NCBI RefSeq assembly: GCF_900184735.1
Contig: NZ_LT855405.1
Location: forward strand, 248,001-312,000
Source of the DNA: Paucisalibacillus globulus
Lineage (GTDB): Bacteria; Bacillota; Bacilli; Bacillales; Amphibacillaceae
Direction: 5' to 3'
Length of the DNA stretch: 64,000 nucleotides
Shown: positions 7,916-16,255 of the stretch, one piece after another
Layout: every line of letters starts with the position of its first letter
Numbering within the stretch: the first letter of the stretch is position 1
Translations under genes and position numbers: made by a program
Notes under the pieces: model-generated
Databases searched by the model: none
What the model was told of the DNA's origin: nothing
The model's input: the letters and a program-made list of their open reading frames with translations, nothing else

Positions 7916-8899
7916 TTACGCTCGGTTTAATGTTTCTTTTACAGCTTTAATAATGTCTGGCACTTGAGGTACATGTGCCTTTTCCAGTTCAGGATTGTAT
8001 GGAATTGGCGAATTCGCTCCACCAAGACGTTTAATAGGTGCATCAAGATAATCGAACGCTTCACTTTCTGCTATCATACTAGCAATTTCTCCACCAATTC
8101 CGCCTCGCTTAACCGCTTCATGGACAACGATAACCTTACCTGTTTTCTTCACAGAATTTACAATCGTTTCCTCATCAAGTGGGACAATAGTACGTGGATC
8201 AACTACTTCCACACTAATTCCTTCTTTTTCTAGTTCTTTCGCCGCTTCTAATGACTTATGAACCATAATAGCAGTTGCAACAATGGTTACATCCGTACCT
8301 TCACGTTTAATATCTGCTTTCCCTAACGGTATACTGTACTCTTCTTCCGGTACGTCTGATGATGTTTTGTATAGTAATTTATGTTCATAAAATATTACTG
8401 GGTTATCATCATCCATCGCAGCCTTTAAGAGACCTTTTGCATCATATGCTGTAGAAGGTTGAACTACTTTTAATCCTGGAATATGAGCAACCCATGCCTC
8501 TAAGCTTTGGGAATGTTGTGCAGCAGCACCTGTTCCAGAACCACTTGGCGTTCTTAAGACCATTGGGACTTTTCCTTTTCCACCGTACATATAGCGGATT
8601 TTAGCTGCTTGGTTAACCATTTGATCTAGCGCTATCGTAATAAAATCGGAAAACTGTAATTCTAGTATTGGTCTCATCCCAGTTAGTGCAGAACCGACCG
8701 CTGCTCCAGCAATACCTGCTTCACTAATAGGTGTATTACGAACACGTTCCGGACCAAATTCCTCAATCATGCCACGCGTTACACCAAAAGCTCCACCATA
8801 TACACCGATATCTTCACCTAAAATATAGACATCGTCATTTTTTCGCATTTCTTGACTCATTGCTTCTCGTACTGCTTCTAAGTAAGTAATCTCTCTCAT
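7916..8899 (-). CDS. acoB: 2-oxoacid/acetoin dehydrogenase E1 beta subunit
   Basis: A 327-residue transketolase-like subunit that completes the thiamine-diphosphate site with E1 alpha. Family motifs are [18 protein letters not shown] near the N-terminus, [15 protein letters not shown] (the conserved Glu that activates the cofactor), and [17 protein letters not shown] in the C-terminal domain. Length is normal. AGGAGGGG precedes the ATG. It lies 12 bp after E1a and 12 bp before E2, clearly one transcript. Confidence 0.92.
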   Translation of the reverse strand: MREITYLEAVREAMSQEMRKNDDVYILGEDIGVYGGAFGVTRGMIEEFGPERVRNTPISEAGIAGAAVGSALTGMRPILELQFSDFITIALDQMVNQAAKIRYMYGGKGKVPMVLRTPSGSGTGAAAQHSQSLEAWVAHIPGLKVVQPSTAYDAKGLLKAAMDDDNPVIFYEHKLLYKTSSDVPEEEYSIPLGKADIKREGTDVTIVATAIMVHKSLEAAKELEKEGISVEVVDPRTIVPLDEETIVNSVKKTGKVIVVHEAVKRGGIGGEIASMIAESEAFDYLDAPIKRLGGANSPIPYNPELEKAHVPQVPDIIKAVKETLNRA

Positions 8900-8911
8900 C
8901 TTTAACCCCTC

Positions 8912-9901
8912 CTACGCATAAACATCTGTTAGTAAGTCATCTAATGTTGGTGCTGGACTTTCTTCTGCGAACTTAACAGCATCTTCAATTTCTTGTTTTA
9001 CAGCTAAGCGAATTTCTTCCGCCTTTTCTTCAGTCAATAGTCCTGCTTCAATCAATACTTCTTTATAACGTTTGATAGGATCTTTCTTACGCCATTCTTG
9101 CTCCTCTTCACGTGTACGATATTTCTTCGCATCACTCTTAGAATGACCTTTCCAGCGATATGTTTTTGCTTCAATTAGTGTAGGACCTTTCCCACTACGT
9201 GCACGATTAATTGCTTCATCCGTCACATTAATCATTTCGATAATGTCATTTCCATCCGCAACAACTCCAGGAATACCATATGCTCCTGCACGATCTGCAA
9301 TATGCTCCACTTTAGCCATTTCTTTAATTGGTCCGGACATACCATATTGGTTATTTTCACAAACAAAGATAACTGGTAGGTCCCAAATAGCTGCAAGGTT
9401 TACCGCTTCATGGAAACTTCCTTCATTCGTTGCACCATCTCCGAAGAAGCAAACGGTTACATAATCCAGTTTCTTCATCTTAGCAGTAAGTGCTGAACCT
9501 ACAGCTAACGGGATTCCTCCTGCAACAATTCCATTCGCCCCAAGATTACCCATTTCAACATCTGCAATATGCATGGAGCCGCCTTTTCCTTTACAATAAC
9601 CAGTTGTTCTACCAAATAACTCAGCCATCATTTTATCTGCAGTTGCACCTTTAGCAATACAGTGTCCATGACCACGGTGTGTACTAGTGATCTTATCTTC
9701 TACTGTAAGTAGAGCACATACCCCAGCAGCACTTGCTTCCTGACCAACCGCTAAGTGAGTGGTACCGTGAATCATTCCTTTTGCGAAAAACTCATCTACT
9801 TTTTCATCAAATAGACGAATTTGCCACATTTGTTTGTATAGGTCTATTAATTTGTCATTACTTAAATCTGGAATTAGTAATTTTTCTTTTGTTAATTGCA
9901 T
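8912..9901 (-). CDS. acoA: 2-oxoacid/acetoin dehydrogenase E1 alpha subunit
   Basis: A 329-residue thiamine-diphosphate enzyme, first gene of the operon. The cofactor motif is GDGATNEGSFHEA...CENN (residues about 155-190), and the phosphorylation-loop region RTREEEQEW and the HRGHGHCIAKG segment are present. It resembles AcoA and other short PdhA-type proteins. No AcoR-type sigma-54 activator or -12/-24 promoter is present. Instead it has a SigA promoter followed by an operator shared with the SorC/PTS operon (9926-9989), so naming it an acetoin enzyme is provisional; co-regulation suggests it handles a product of that sugar pathway. Confidence 0.88.
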   Translation of the reverse strand: MQLTKEKLLIPDLSNDKLIDLYKQMWQIRLFDEKVDEFFAKGMIHGTTHLAVGQEASAAGVCALLTVEDKITSTHRGHGHCIAKGATADKMMAELFGRTTGYCKGKGGSMHIADVEMGNLGANGIVAGGIPLAVGSALTAKMKKLDYVTVCFFGDGATNEGSFHEAVNLAAIWDLPVIFVCENNQYGMSGPIKEMAKVEHIADRAGAYGIPGVVADGNDIIEMINVTDEAINRARSGKGPTLIEAKTYRWKGHSKSDAKKYRTREEEQEWRKKDPIKRYKEVLIEAGLLTEEKAEEIRLAVKQEIEDAVKFAEESPAPTLDDLLTDVYA

Positions 9902-9925
9902 TTAATGCTCACCCCTATATTGTTT

Positions 9926-9989
9926 TTTTACATTTGTTCATTGGTGTTACATTTGTAACTATCATAAACTCATTTTCTTATTTCGTCAA
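9926..9989 (-). promoter_or_regulatory. Promoter and SorC-type operator of the E1a-E3 operon
   Basis: On the minus strand: -35 TTGACG (9984-9989), 17 bp, -10 TATGAT (9961-9966), 1 bp, then a 34-bp block (9926-9959). Read on the plus strand, the block starts TTTTACA and ends GTTACATTTGTAAC. It aligns without gaps to the block at 13010-13043 before the PTS operon (26 of 34 identical), and both sit exactly 1 bp downstream of a -10. This is strong sequence evidence for a common regulator, presumably the SorC-family protein at 13133-14071. Confidence 0.8.
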
Positions 9990-10084
9990 GAGATAAAGCG
10001 TTTTCTTTCAGCATTTTTATAGATTGATAATTAAATAGCTTTGCTACAACTTGCCCTTCCAACTTAGTAATATTTGAAAATAAA

Positions 10085-10127
10085 AAGCTGCCTCTTAGAT
10101 AATAGATCCTTATCCCTGAGACAGCCT
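10085..10127 (-). terminator. Terminator of the SorC-linked PTS operon
   Basis: On the minus strand a 16-bp stem with two mismatches (GCTGTCTC...GAGGCAGC outer part, GGATAA/TTATCT inner part) is followed by TTTTT. It lies just after the IIB stop codon at 10138. Confidence 0.75.
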
Positions 10128-10137
10128 CCTTTAATCA

Positions 10138-10422
10138 CTAGCTATTTATCAATTCTAAAATTTTCCCATACATTTCTTCCGTTCCAAATCCTGTTAATAA
10201 AGGTACACCATCAATTACTTTGTCTCTTACATTATCAGGAACCAAAGTTGTTGAAACAACAATATCATAATCATCTAGTCTATTTAACTCATCTGTGATT
10301 TTAGATTGGAATAATTGCACTTTATCTTCTAGATTATTGTCTTTTAACCAATCTCTTACTTTTCCCGTTACTACTGTAGATGTAGCAATTCCAGTACCAC
10401 ACATAATTAATAATTTTTTCAT
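10138..10422 (-). CDS. PTS galactitol-type EIIB component
   Basis: A 94-residue cytoplasmic phosphocarrier. The phosphorylated cysteine is Cys8 in MCGTGIATST, the P-loop typical of GatB-like IIB proteins. It passes phosphate from IIA to the sugar entering through IIC. GGGGG lies 8 nt before the ATG. It is the last gene of the operon SorC-controlled IIA-IIC-aldolase-IIB; having IIB separated from IIC by the aldolase is less common than the IIA-IIB-IIC order seen in the second cluster (18728-19500). Confidence 0.9.
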   Translation of the reverse strand: MKKLLIMCGTGIATSTVVTGKVRDWLKDNNLEDKVQLFQSKITDELNRLDDYDIVVSTTLVPDNVRDKVIDGVPLLTGFGTEEMYGKILELINS

Positions 10423-10443
10423 GTTTAATTCCCCCAGATAATG

Positions 10444-11091
10444 TTATTTTTGTCCATAAGATGTTGCGTAGAAATTATTACACATATCTACTACTTCACT
10501 AGGAAGAGGTTCAATGTTTGGATTGTGAAGTAAAGCATAATGCGCATATTCAGCAGTCTCTTCCAATATTACTGCCGCTTTCAATGCTTTATTAATGCTA
10601 TCTCCAACTGTGAATACCCCATGATTCTTTAGTAGGATTGCTGGACAATCATCTACATATTTAACTATTTCCTTTCCGATTTCTTCACTTCCAATCGAAG
10701 CAAATCCGGAACAAGGAACACCATGTCTAAATACATTCGCAGCTGTAGTCGTATAACTTGGCAAGCTCTTTCCCTGTATAGCAAAACTTGTAGCAAAAGG
10801 TGAGTGGGTATGAATCACACTGTTTATATTCTTCCTATGTTTATAAACGTATAGATGACTTTCTGTATCAACTGATGGCTTCAAGTCACCTTCCACCACA
10901 TCCCCATCAAGGTTAACGATGACCATATTCTCAGGTGTTAGATCATCAAAGTCAACTCCACTAGGTTTAATGATTACAAGTTCTGTATCGGGAATGCGAT
11001 AACTAACATTCCCACTTGTCCAACGAACTAGATTATTCTCTTTTAGTTTTTTATTAGCTTGACATACCTCACTTCTTAACTCGAAGTACAT
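10444..11091 (-). CDS. Class II aldolase/epimerase (AraD/FucA family)
   Basis: A 215-residue zinc-dependent enzyme acting on sugar phosphates. Zinc ligands are visible as HTH in SVIHTHSPFAT and the later NHGVFTVG histidine; RWTSGNVSYR and IIKPSGV form the phosphate-binding part, and LKPSVDTESHLYVY matches the epimerase/aldolase signature. It could be an L-ribulose- or L-fuculose-phosphate type aldolase, or a 4-epimerase; the sequence does not decide. It starts 2 bp after the IIC stop and precedes IIB, so its substrate is most likely the phosphorylated product of this PTS or its oxidised form. Confidence 0.85.
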   Translation of the reverse strand: MYFELRSEVCQANKKLKENNLVRWTSGNVSYRIPDTELVIIKPSGVDFDDLTPENMVIVNLDGDVVEGDLKPSVDTESHLYVYKHRKNINSVIHTHSPFATSFAIQGKSLPSYTTTAANVFRHGVPCSGFASIGSEEIGKEIVKYVDDCPAILLKNHGVFTVGDSINKALKAAVILEETAEYAHYALLHNPNIEPLPSEVVDMCNNFYATSYGQK

Positions 11092-11093
11092 TT

Positions 11094-12443
11094 TTATGCC
11101 ACTCCTTGATCAGCACTAAGTTCTTTCTTTGGTTTAATCTTATTTACATAAACCATTCCAGCTAGAATGATTAGACCTAATAATCCAATACCCCACCAGC
11201 TAAATACTTTTGGTAACCATACAAATACAAATGTTGTCCAAACTGCACCGTCAACTAGTGAAGAAATACTTGCATTAGATCCCATATCGAAGTTCGCTGC
11301 GATAGCAGAATCTGTGAATAAAGGTGCTACCCATGTTGCAATGTAAAGTCCAACCGCTATATAAACAGAACCTGCGATTACTGTTCGAATGATGTTCCCT
11401 CTGAATACTGGAACCATTAAACAAATTAAGAATGGAATGGTTGCCAAGTCACCAAATGGTAGCACTGTATTTCCTGGTAGGATTACAGCTAAGAATAAAG
11501 TAACTGGAACAATGATCAATGATGCTGATAGTACTGCAGGATGTCCTACAGATAACGCACTATCCATACCAATGTATAGGTCTCTTCCTGGGAAGCGTTT
11601 CTTAACGAAGTTTCCTGCTGCTTCAGACACAGGAGATAGACCTTCCATTAATAATGCAACCATTCTAGGCATTAGCATCATAACAGCACCGGTTTGAACA
11701 GAAAGTTGTAAAGTCTCTGAGACATTATAACCAGCTAAGAAACCGATAACGATACCAATCATAACACCCATTACAGTTGAATCCCCAAAGATCCCCATAC
11801 GCTTTTGGATTGTTTCTGGATTTGCTTCAAGTTTATTAAAACCTGGGATTCTATCAAACAACCAGTTAAACGGTAAAGCAACTAAGAATGATGGTGCAGA
11901 TGCCCCGTGTGGGAATGTAATGTTTTTAAAGCCATAGAACTTTTCAATATATTTTGCAAGAACATCTCCCAAAAAGAAGATTAGTAGAATATGAACAATA
12001 ATAGTAAAAATTGCTAATCCGAAATTACCAGTTAATGCGTACACTAATGACCCTGTAAATGCACAATGCCAATAATCCCATACATCCACATTTAATGTTC
12101 TAGTTAATCCAATACCAAGAAGTATAACGTTAGCAGCGATACCAAGTGGAATAGCCAAACTTCCTAATGCAGTTCCATAAGAGATTGCTGCTGCTGCTGG
12201 CCAACCAACATCAATGGTATTTAATTGAAACCCAAAGTTTTCAACCATTGCTTGTGCTGCAGGTCCTAAACTATCAGTTAATAATCCAATTACTAAATTT
12301 AATCCAATAAATCCAATCCCTACTGTCAAACCAGATCGGAATGCTTTAGCTGGCTTAGAGCCTAAAACTAGAGCAAACACAAAGATAATAATTGGGAGCA
12401 TAACACTCGCTCCAAGATCTACAAACCATTGTAAATACTGCAT
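11094..12443 (-). CDS. PTS galactitol-type EIIC permease
   Basis: A 449-residue polytopic membrane protein of the EIIC-GAT family, with about ten hydrophobic segments. Diagnostic stretches are GSKPAKAFRSGLTVGIGFIG near the N-terminus, GLSPVSEAAGNFVKKRFPGR in the middle and VILPGNTVLPFGDLATIPF near the C-terminus. It moves a polyol or related sugar across the membrane with phosphorylation. It is 30% or more similar by eye to the EIIC at 17370-18629 but is clearly a separate transporter, with its own regulator. Confidence 0.92.
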   Translation of the reverse strand: MQYLQWFVDLGASVMLPIIIFVFALVLGSKPAKAFRSGLTVGIGFIGLNLVIGLLTDSLGPAAQAMVENFGFQLNTIDVGWPAAAAISYGTALGSLAIPLGIAANVILLGIGLTRTLNVDVWDYWHCAFTGSLVYALTGNFGLAIFTIIVHILLIFFLGDVLAKYIEKFYGFKNITFPHGASAPSFLVALPFNWLFDRIPGFNKLEANPETIQKRMGIFGDSTVMGVMIGIVIGFLAGYNVSETLQLSVQTGAVMMLMPRMVALLMEGLSPVSEAAGNFVKKRFPGRDLYIGMDSALSVGHPAVLSASLIIVPVTLFLAVILPGNTVLPFGDLATIPFLICLMVPVFRGNIIRTVIAGSVYIAVGLYIATWVAPLFTDSAIAANFDMGSNASISSLVDGAVWTTFVFVWLPKVFSWWGIGLLGLIILAGMVYVNKIKPKKELSADQGVA

Positions 12444-12480
12444 CTTTTTTCCTCCCTCTCCATTTAGGAACTATTATTTA

Positions 12481-12963
12481 TTATTTATTATTACTTACAG
12501 ATACCTCAGTAAAATTTAGAACGGTATCGATTACCTCTTTTTCAGAAGTACATTTTGTTACCGCTTCCATAAATGCTTTATTTTGAATCAGACTCATCAC
12601 TGTTTGTAGCACTTCCAATTGATTCTCAGGTTTTTGAAGAGCTAACATGAACACTAATTTAACTTCTACATCTTGAACTCCCATTCCCATGTGCTGGAAC
12701 GTAACTGGTTGTCTAAGTATCCCAATACTAATTGCTTCTTCATTAACATGTTCAGCATCAGTATGTGGTAATGCTACACCAAATTGCTCTGTAGCTAGTC
12801 CAGTAGGAAATTCTTTTTCCCGCTGCTTTATAGCTTGAAGATAACTACTTTTGACAAGTCCTTTTTCCTGTAAACTCGTTGCCATTGTTTCAAAGAGTTC
12901 ATCTGTATCTCGGACATCTAGAAAAAATACTAACTTCTCTGAAATAACGTTCTTTAATTCCAA
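12481..12963 (-). CDS. PTS EIIA component (fructose/mannitol type)
   Basis: A 160-residue phosphocarrier of the PTS_EIIA_2 fold. The phosphorylated histidine is in FGVALPHTDAEHV. It takes phosphate from HPr and gives it to the IIB at 10138. The start is a TTG at 12963, 8 nt after AGGGGG; no better start exists. First gene of the operon, directly behind the SorC-type operator and promoter at 13010-13073. Confidence 0.9.
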   Translation of the reverse strand: MELKNVISEKLVFFLDVRDTDELFETMATSLQEKGLVKSSYLQAIKQREKEFPTGLATEQFGVALPHTDAEHVNEEAISIGILRQPVTFQHMGMGVQDVEVKLVFMLALQKPENQLEVLQTVMSLIQNKAFMEAVTKCTSEKEVIDTVLNFTEVSVSNNK

Positions 12964-12979
12964 ACTTTGACCCCCCTCT

Positions 12980-12997
12980 TTTGTAAACCCTTACAAA
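12980..12997. promoter_or_regulatory. Second palindrome in the PTS leader
   Basis: TTTGTAA and TTACAAA form a 7-4-7 palindrome between the main operator and the IIA start. The half-site equals the outer half of the SorC-type operator, so it may be an auxiliary binding site that allows looping or oligomer contact. Confidence 0.45.
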
Positions 12998-13009
12998 TAA
13001 AGGTATTAC

Positions 13010-13073
13010 TTTTACAAATGTTACAGTGTGTTACCTTTGTAAAAATAATACCTTCAAATTTTAGTATTGTCAA
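13010..13073 (-). promoter_or_regulatory. Promoter and SorC-type operator of the PTS operon
   Basis: On the minus strand: -35 TTGACA (13068-13073), 17 bp, -10 TATTAT (13045-13050). The block at 13010-13044 is an inverted repeat with 15-nt arms, TTTTACAAATGTTAC and GTTACCTTTGTAAAA (13 of 15 pair), around a 5-bp centre. It covers the transcription start, as expected for a repressor or effector-controlled SorC protein. A matching copy lies upstream of the 2-oxoacid dehydrogenase operon (9926-9989). Confidence 0.82.
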
Positions 13074-13132
13074 TATATTTTAAAATTTATATTTTCCCAC
13101 ATTTTACCTACTGCAGGATAGTGGTCATTTAT

Positions 13133-14071
13133 TTACTTCAAAACCGCATTCGCAGTAGCTTCATCTGTAACCAGAATATCTATATATCCACCTCTTAACA
13201 TAGCTAATAAAGCATCTGCCTTATAAACTCCAGAAACAACTGCAATGACTTTCTTTATGTTTTTTAAATCCTCTAATGATAGACCGACCATTTTTTTACT
13301 GAACGGGTTGTCTACTTTGTTACCCATTTCATTAAAAAAGCGAAATCCTATATCCCCGACTACACCTAACTCTTTTAACTTACTTAAGTCTCCTTCATCT
13401 AAGTAACCAAGGCTTTCTAGGGTTGAGTTTTCAAATGGATTTCCCAAACTGATAAGACCGATATCCACATTTTTTCCTTCTTCAATGACCGCATTAATAT
13501 CATCCATGCTTAATAAGCGATTTAACAATTCTTCTGATTCAACAATTGCTGGCGCATATAAGAATGAACACTCCGCACCCATCTTCTTACCTAGTTCATA
13601 TGCTAGCTGGTTAGCGTGGATCTCTACTTTTTTTCTACCCATACCACCTTCAAGTGGTACTATTTTGATATCCTCGTTTAACTGAAATGGGTATTCATTA
13701 ACGAATGTTGTTAATGTCTCTCCCCAAGAGATCCCAATACTCTTTACATCCTTTAAATTTTTAGATAGGTAATTTGCTGCAGCTCGTCCTACTGCATGTA
13801 AGGTAATATCTGATTTGGAACTGGAAGGTACGACTTTTGCATCGATTAAATTAAATTCCTTTTCAAGATCTTGCTCTAGACTGACTGTATGTATGGTTTG
13901 ATCATTAATATAAACTTCGACAATTCCTATATCTCTCGCCTTTTGAAGTGATTTTGAAATAATAGGTCTTGAAACAGAAAATTTCTTTGCAATTTGTTCC
14001 TGTGTCCAGTTTTCCCCGTAATACAGATTAGCTATTTTAACTAGCTGCCTTCTTTCTTCCCAATCGACCAT
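13133..14071 (-). CDS. SorC-family (DeoR/SorC) sugar-binding transcriptional regulator
   Basis: This 312-residue regulator has an N-terminal helix-turn-helix (about 8-50, NWTQEQIAKKFSVSRPIISK) and a C-terminal sugar-phosphate-binding domain (about 55-312) with SIGISWGETL, LEGGMGR and VDIGLISLGNPF. SorC-family proteins are usually tetramers that respond to a phosphorylated sugar. It lies just upstream of the PTS operon and is separated from it by the operator at 13010. Based on the shared operator, I infer that it also controls the dehydrogenase operon starting at 9901. AAGGGGAG precedes the ATG. Confidence 0.88.
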   Translation of the reverse strand: MVDWEERRQLVKIANLYYGENWTQEQIAKKFSVSRPIISKSLQKARDIGIVEVYINDQTIHTVSLEQDLEKEFNLIDAKVVPSSSKSDITLHAVGRAAANYLSKNLKDVKSIGISWGETLTTFVNEYPFQLNEDIKIVPLEGGMGRKKVEIHANQLAYELGKKMGAECSFLYAPAIVESEELLNRLLSMDDINAVIEEGKNVDIGLISLGNPFENSTLESLGYLDEGDLSKLKELGVVGDIGFRFFNEMGNKVDNPFSKKMVGLSLEDLKNIKKVIAVVSGVYKADALLAMLRGGYIDILVTDEATANAVLK

Positions 14072-14104
14072 ATTGTTCTCCCCTTTTTTCTACATAGTAT
14101 TATC

Positions 14105-14134
14105 ACTATAAAATAAAAAATATGGCTATAGCAA
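14105..14134 (-). promoter_or_regulatory. Probable promoter of the SorC-family gene
   Basis: Minus-strand TTGCTA (14129-14134), 18 bp, TATAGT (14105-14110), about 35 bp before the start codon and just after the terminator of the upstream operon. There is no copy of the SorC operator here, so autoregulation is not evident. Confidence 0.4.
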
Positions 14135-14138
14135 CAAA

Positions 14139-14166
14139 AAGAGTAAATCCTCTTGGATTTACTCTT
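14139..14166 (-). terminator. Terminator of the second PTS operon
   Basis: A perfect stem of at least 10 bp (GAGTAAATCC/GGATTTACTC) with loop TCTT and a minus-strand TTTTT run, just after the stop codon of the zinc dehydrogenase at 14192. It separates the PRD-controlled operon from the SorC gene. Confidence 0.88.
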
Positions 14167-14191
14167 GATACGAATCTCTCTATTTATTTAC

Positions 14192-15238
14192 TTATGGATT
14201 AAAAATAACCTTAACCGCATCCATCTCACGATTCGTCATTTTACGGAAAGCCTCAGGACCTTCCTCCAATGGCAGGCGATGCGAAATCATTGGTTCTGAT
14301 TTGATTTGGCCAGTGCTCATATAATGAACAGTTGAGCTCCACTCTTTACCTGGGAACGGAGCAGAAATAGCATTCCATGAACCATAAACAGTTAGTTCGT
14401 TACGAACAATTTTCTCAAAGAAGAAGCGTTCGATATTAATGTCTGCATAAGGAATCCCCATAAATACTACTTCTCCACCTTTACGTGGTAGTGCAAATAC
14501 TTGTGCAGAAGTAATAGGTGAGCCAGCTGATTCCACAGCTAAATCAACACCACGTCCATTTGTATGTTCTAGAATTTGCTCATGTGGGGCTTTTTCTAAT
14601 GAATTAATCGTAACGTCAGCGCCTAATTCTTTTGCGATTGCTAACTTTTTATCATCTATATCAATGGCATATACTTTTTTCGCACCAAAGATTTTAGCCC
14701 ATTGTACTGCAAGTAATCCGATACTACCAACACCCATAACGGCTACTTCAGCACCTGGTTGGATTTTTGTACGATAGAAACCATGTGCAACTACTGCAGA
14801 TGGTTCAACCATTGCAGCTGTATCAAAGTCCACATTATCCGGTAATGGGATCACATGTGTATCTGGTAGTTTCGTGTACTCTGCATAGGCACCAGGGCGA
14901 TATGCACCAATCACAGATAGCTTTTCACAACGTGCTGGTTCACCCTTCTGACAATATTCACATTCACCACAAACAAATGCCGGGCATCCTGCAACACGGT
15001 CACCAATCTTCACATTCGTTACACCTTTACCAACTTCTACTACTTCACCTGCAAACTCATGTCCAAATGTCATCCCTTCAACATATGGCCCAAGTTTACG
15101 GTATCGTGAAGTATCCGAACCACAGATACCTACAGATTTCACCTTGATAATTACTTCATTTGTATCTTCAATGACTGGTTTCGGAGTGTTCTCTTCAAAA
15201 CGGAGGTCTTCTACTCCATATAAATTCAATGCTTTCAA
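14192..15238 (-). CDS. Zinc-dependent polyol(-phosphate) dehydrogenase, GatD-like
   Basis: A 348-residue medium-chain dehydrogenase. Catalytic zinc residues lie in GICGSDTSRY and GHEFAGEV; the structural zinc site is CGECEYCQKGEPARC; the NAD fold has VMGVGSIGLLAVQWA. It resembles galactitol-1-phosphate 5-dehydrogenase (GatD), which oxidises the product of a galactitol-type PTS to a ketose phosphate. I chose the TTG at 15238 (8 nt after GAAGGG; product starts MKALNLYGVEDLRF) over a GTG at 15247 that overlaps the ribosome site. Last gene of the operon. Confidence 0.88.
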   Translation of the reverse strand: MKALNLYGVEDLRFEENTPKPVIEDTNEVIIKVKSVGICGSDTSRYRKLGPYVEGMTFGHEFAGEVVEVGKGVTNVKIGDRVAGCPAFVCGECEYCQKGEPARCEKLSVIGAYRPGAYAEYTKLPDTHVIPLPDNVDFDTAAMVEPSAVVAHGFYRTKIQPGAEVAVMGVGSIGLLAVQWAKIFGAKKVYAIDIDDKKLAIAKELGADVTINSLEKAPHEQILEHTNGRGVDLAVESAGSPITSAQVFALPRKGGEVVFMGIPYADINIERFFFEKIVRNELTVYGSWNAISAPFPGKEWSSTVHYMSTGQIKSEPMISHRLPLEEGPEAFRKMTNREMDAVKVIFNP

Positions 15239-15261
15239 ATCTAACACCCTTCCCTGTTGTA

Positions 15262-15420
15262 TTAACTAGCTGACTTACTTTCGGTTTTTCTGCTTCTGGT
15301 ATAGATTTTATACACCGCAAAACCAATGACAATTGTATTCAGAATCATTTGGTGCTCAAAATAAAACTGACTAATGGCACGAAATGGTCCTAACATAAAA
15401 TCTAAAAGTGAATTTACCAT
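15262..15420 (-). CDS. Small membrane protein in the PTS operon
   Basis: A 52-residue product beginning MVNSLLDFMLGPF with one or two hydrophobic stretches (residues about 5-20 and 24-40) and a basic tail KIYTRSRKTESKSAS. The ATG at 15420 follows GGGG with 7-nt spacing; the frame is open up to 15474, but those starts lack a ribosome site. It ends 23 bp before the dehydrogenase start. No family is recognised; it may be an accessory subunit of the transporter. That it is real is supported by position, spacing and composition. Confidence 0.5.
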   Translation of the reverse strand: MVNSLLDFMLGPFRAISQFYFEHQMILNTIVIGFAVYKIYTRSRKTESKSAS

Positions 15421-15480
15421 AAAATTACCCCATTCCATTAAAATTTTTATCCGAGTCCCAGAATGAACTGACACAATGTC

Positions 15481-15553
15481 TGGGCACCTGTTACCTCAAA
15501 ATAATCGACAAAATTCGGGAAGTGACAGGCACCCCAAAACCCAACCTCAGCAC
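15481..15553 (-). repeat. REP-like repeat, copy 3 (inside the PTS operon)
   Basis: Reverse-orientation unit with CGGGAAGTGACAGGCACC, extended by two GGTGC half-units. It begins right after the stop codon of the deoC-like gene (15554) and lies inside an operon, without a terminator hairpin, unlike the other copies. It separates deoC from the small membrane gene and could affect mRNA stability or cause partial polarity. Confidence 0.82.
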
Positions 15554-16225
15554 CTAATAAGATGCGGTTGATACTCCGCCGCTAATAATAGCGACTGCTC
15601 CGCTTGCGCCGATTCGTGTTGCGCCTGCTTCTACAATTTTCACTGCATCTTCATATGTTTTTACTCCGCCTGCTGCTTTTACTTGGATTTTGTCTCCTGC
15701 AACAGATTTAAGAAGTTTGACATCTTCTACTGTTGCTCCACCACCATTAAATCCAGTTGCAGTTTTGACAAAGTCAGCGCCTGCTTCGATAATTAATTCA
15801 GTAACTTTTACTTTTTCTTCATCTGTTAATAATGCTGTTTCGATGATTACTTTTGTTGTTAATCCACCAGCAGCTTTTACAACTGCAGCAATGTCATCAC
15901 GTACTACATCATATTCACCAGATTTAAGTGCACCTAAGTTAACTAGCATATCAATTTCGGTTGCACCGTTTTTAATCGCTTCTTTTGTTTCTTCTACTTT
16001 CACATGTGTTGTTGCCCCACCAAGGGAAAATCCAATTGGAACCCCAACTTTAATTCCATGTGGATCTAGTAAACTATGTGCATAAGATACATAATAAGGA
16101 TTTACGAACACTGTTTTAAAACCATATTCAATTGTTTCTTCACAGAATGCTTTAATTTCCTCTTTTGTAGCTGTTGGTGTTAATAATGTGTAGTCAATGA
16201 TATCGATCAATTGTTGTTTATCCAT
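15554..16225 (-). CDS. Deoxyribose-phosphate aldolase-like protein (DeoC family, divergent)
   Basis: A 223-residue class I aldolase with TIM-barrel motifs: DYTLLTPTATKEEI at the N-terminus, EIDMLVNLGALKSG (active-site Asp), FVKTATGF (Schiff-base Lys) and IQVKAAGGVKT (second Lys). Compared with the DeoC pattern I remember, FVKTSTGF and VKASGG have Ser changed to Ala, and the usual CVNP has become FVNP, so the substrate may differ from deoxyribose 5-phosphate. Presence in a polyol PTS operon fits cleavage of a ketose or aldose phosphate. TAGGAGG precedes the ATG; 30 bp after the upstream dehydrogenase. Confidence 0.85.
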   Translation of the reverse strand: MDKQQLIDIIDYTLLTPTATKEEIKAFCEETIEYGFKTVFVNPYYVSYAHSLLDPHGIKVGVPIGFSLGGATTHVKVEETKEAIKNGATEIDMLVNLGALKSGEYDVVRDDIAAVVKAAGGLTTKVIIETALLTDEEKVKVTELIIEAGADFVKTATGFNGGGATVEDVKLLKSVAGDKIQVKAAGGVKTYEDAVKIVEAGATRIGASGAVAIISGGVSTASY

Positions 16226-16255
16226 TTAAAAGCCTCCTAGTAATCTAGCAAACTA

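Noticed and set aside
5156-9901. Naming the operon as pyruvate dehydrogenase or branched-chain 2-oxoacid dehydrogenase
   Set aside because: Motifs are common to all these complexes; short E1 alpha and operon layout resemble acetoin dehydrogenase, but neither substrate can be fixed from sequence, so only provisional aco symbols are given.
9902-10084. Search for a sigma-54 (-12/-24) promoter or AcoR activator gene before the dehydrogenase operon
   Set aside because: No GG-N10-GC element and no such gene is visible; the SigA promoter at 9961-9989 explains transcription.
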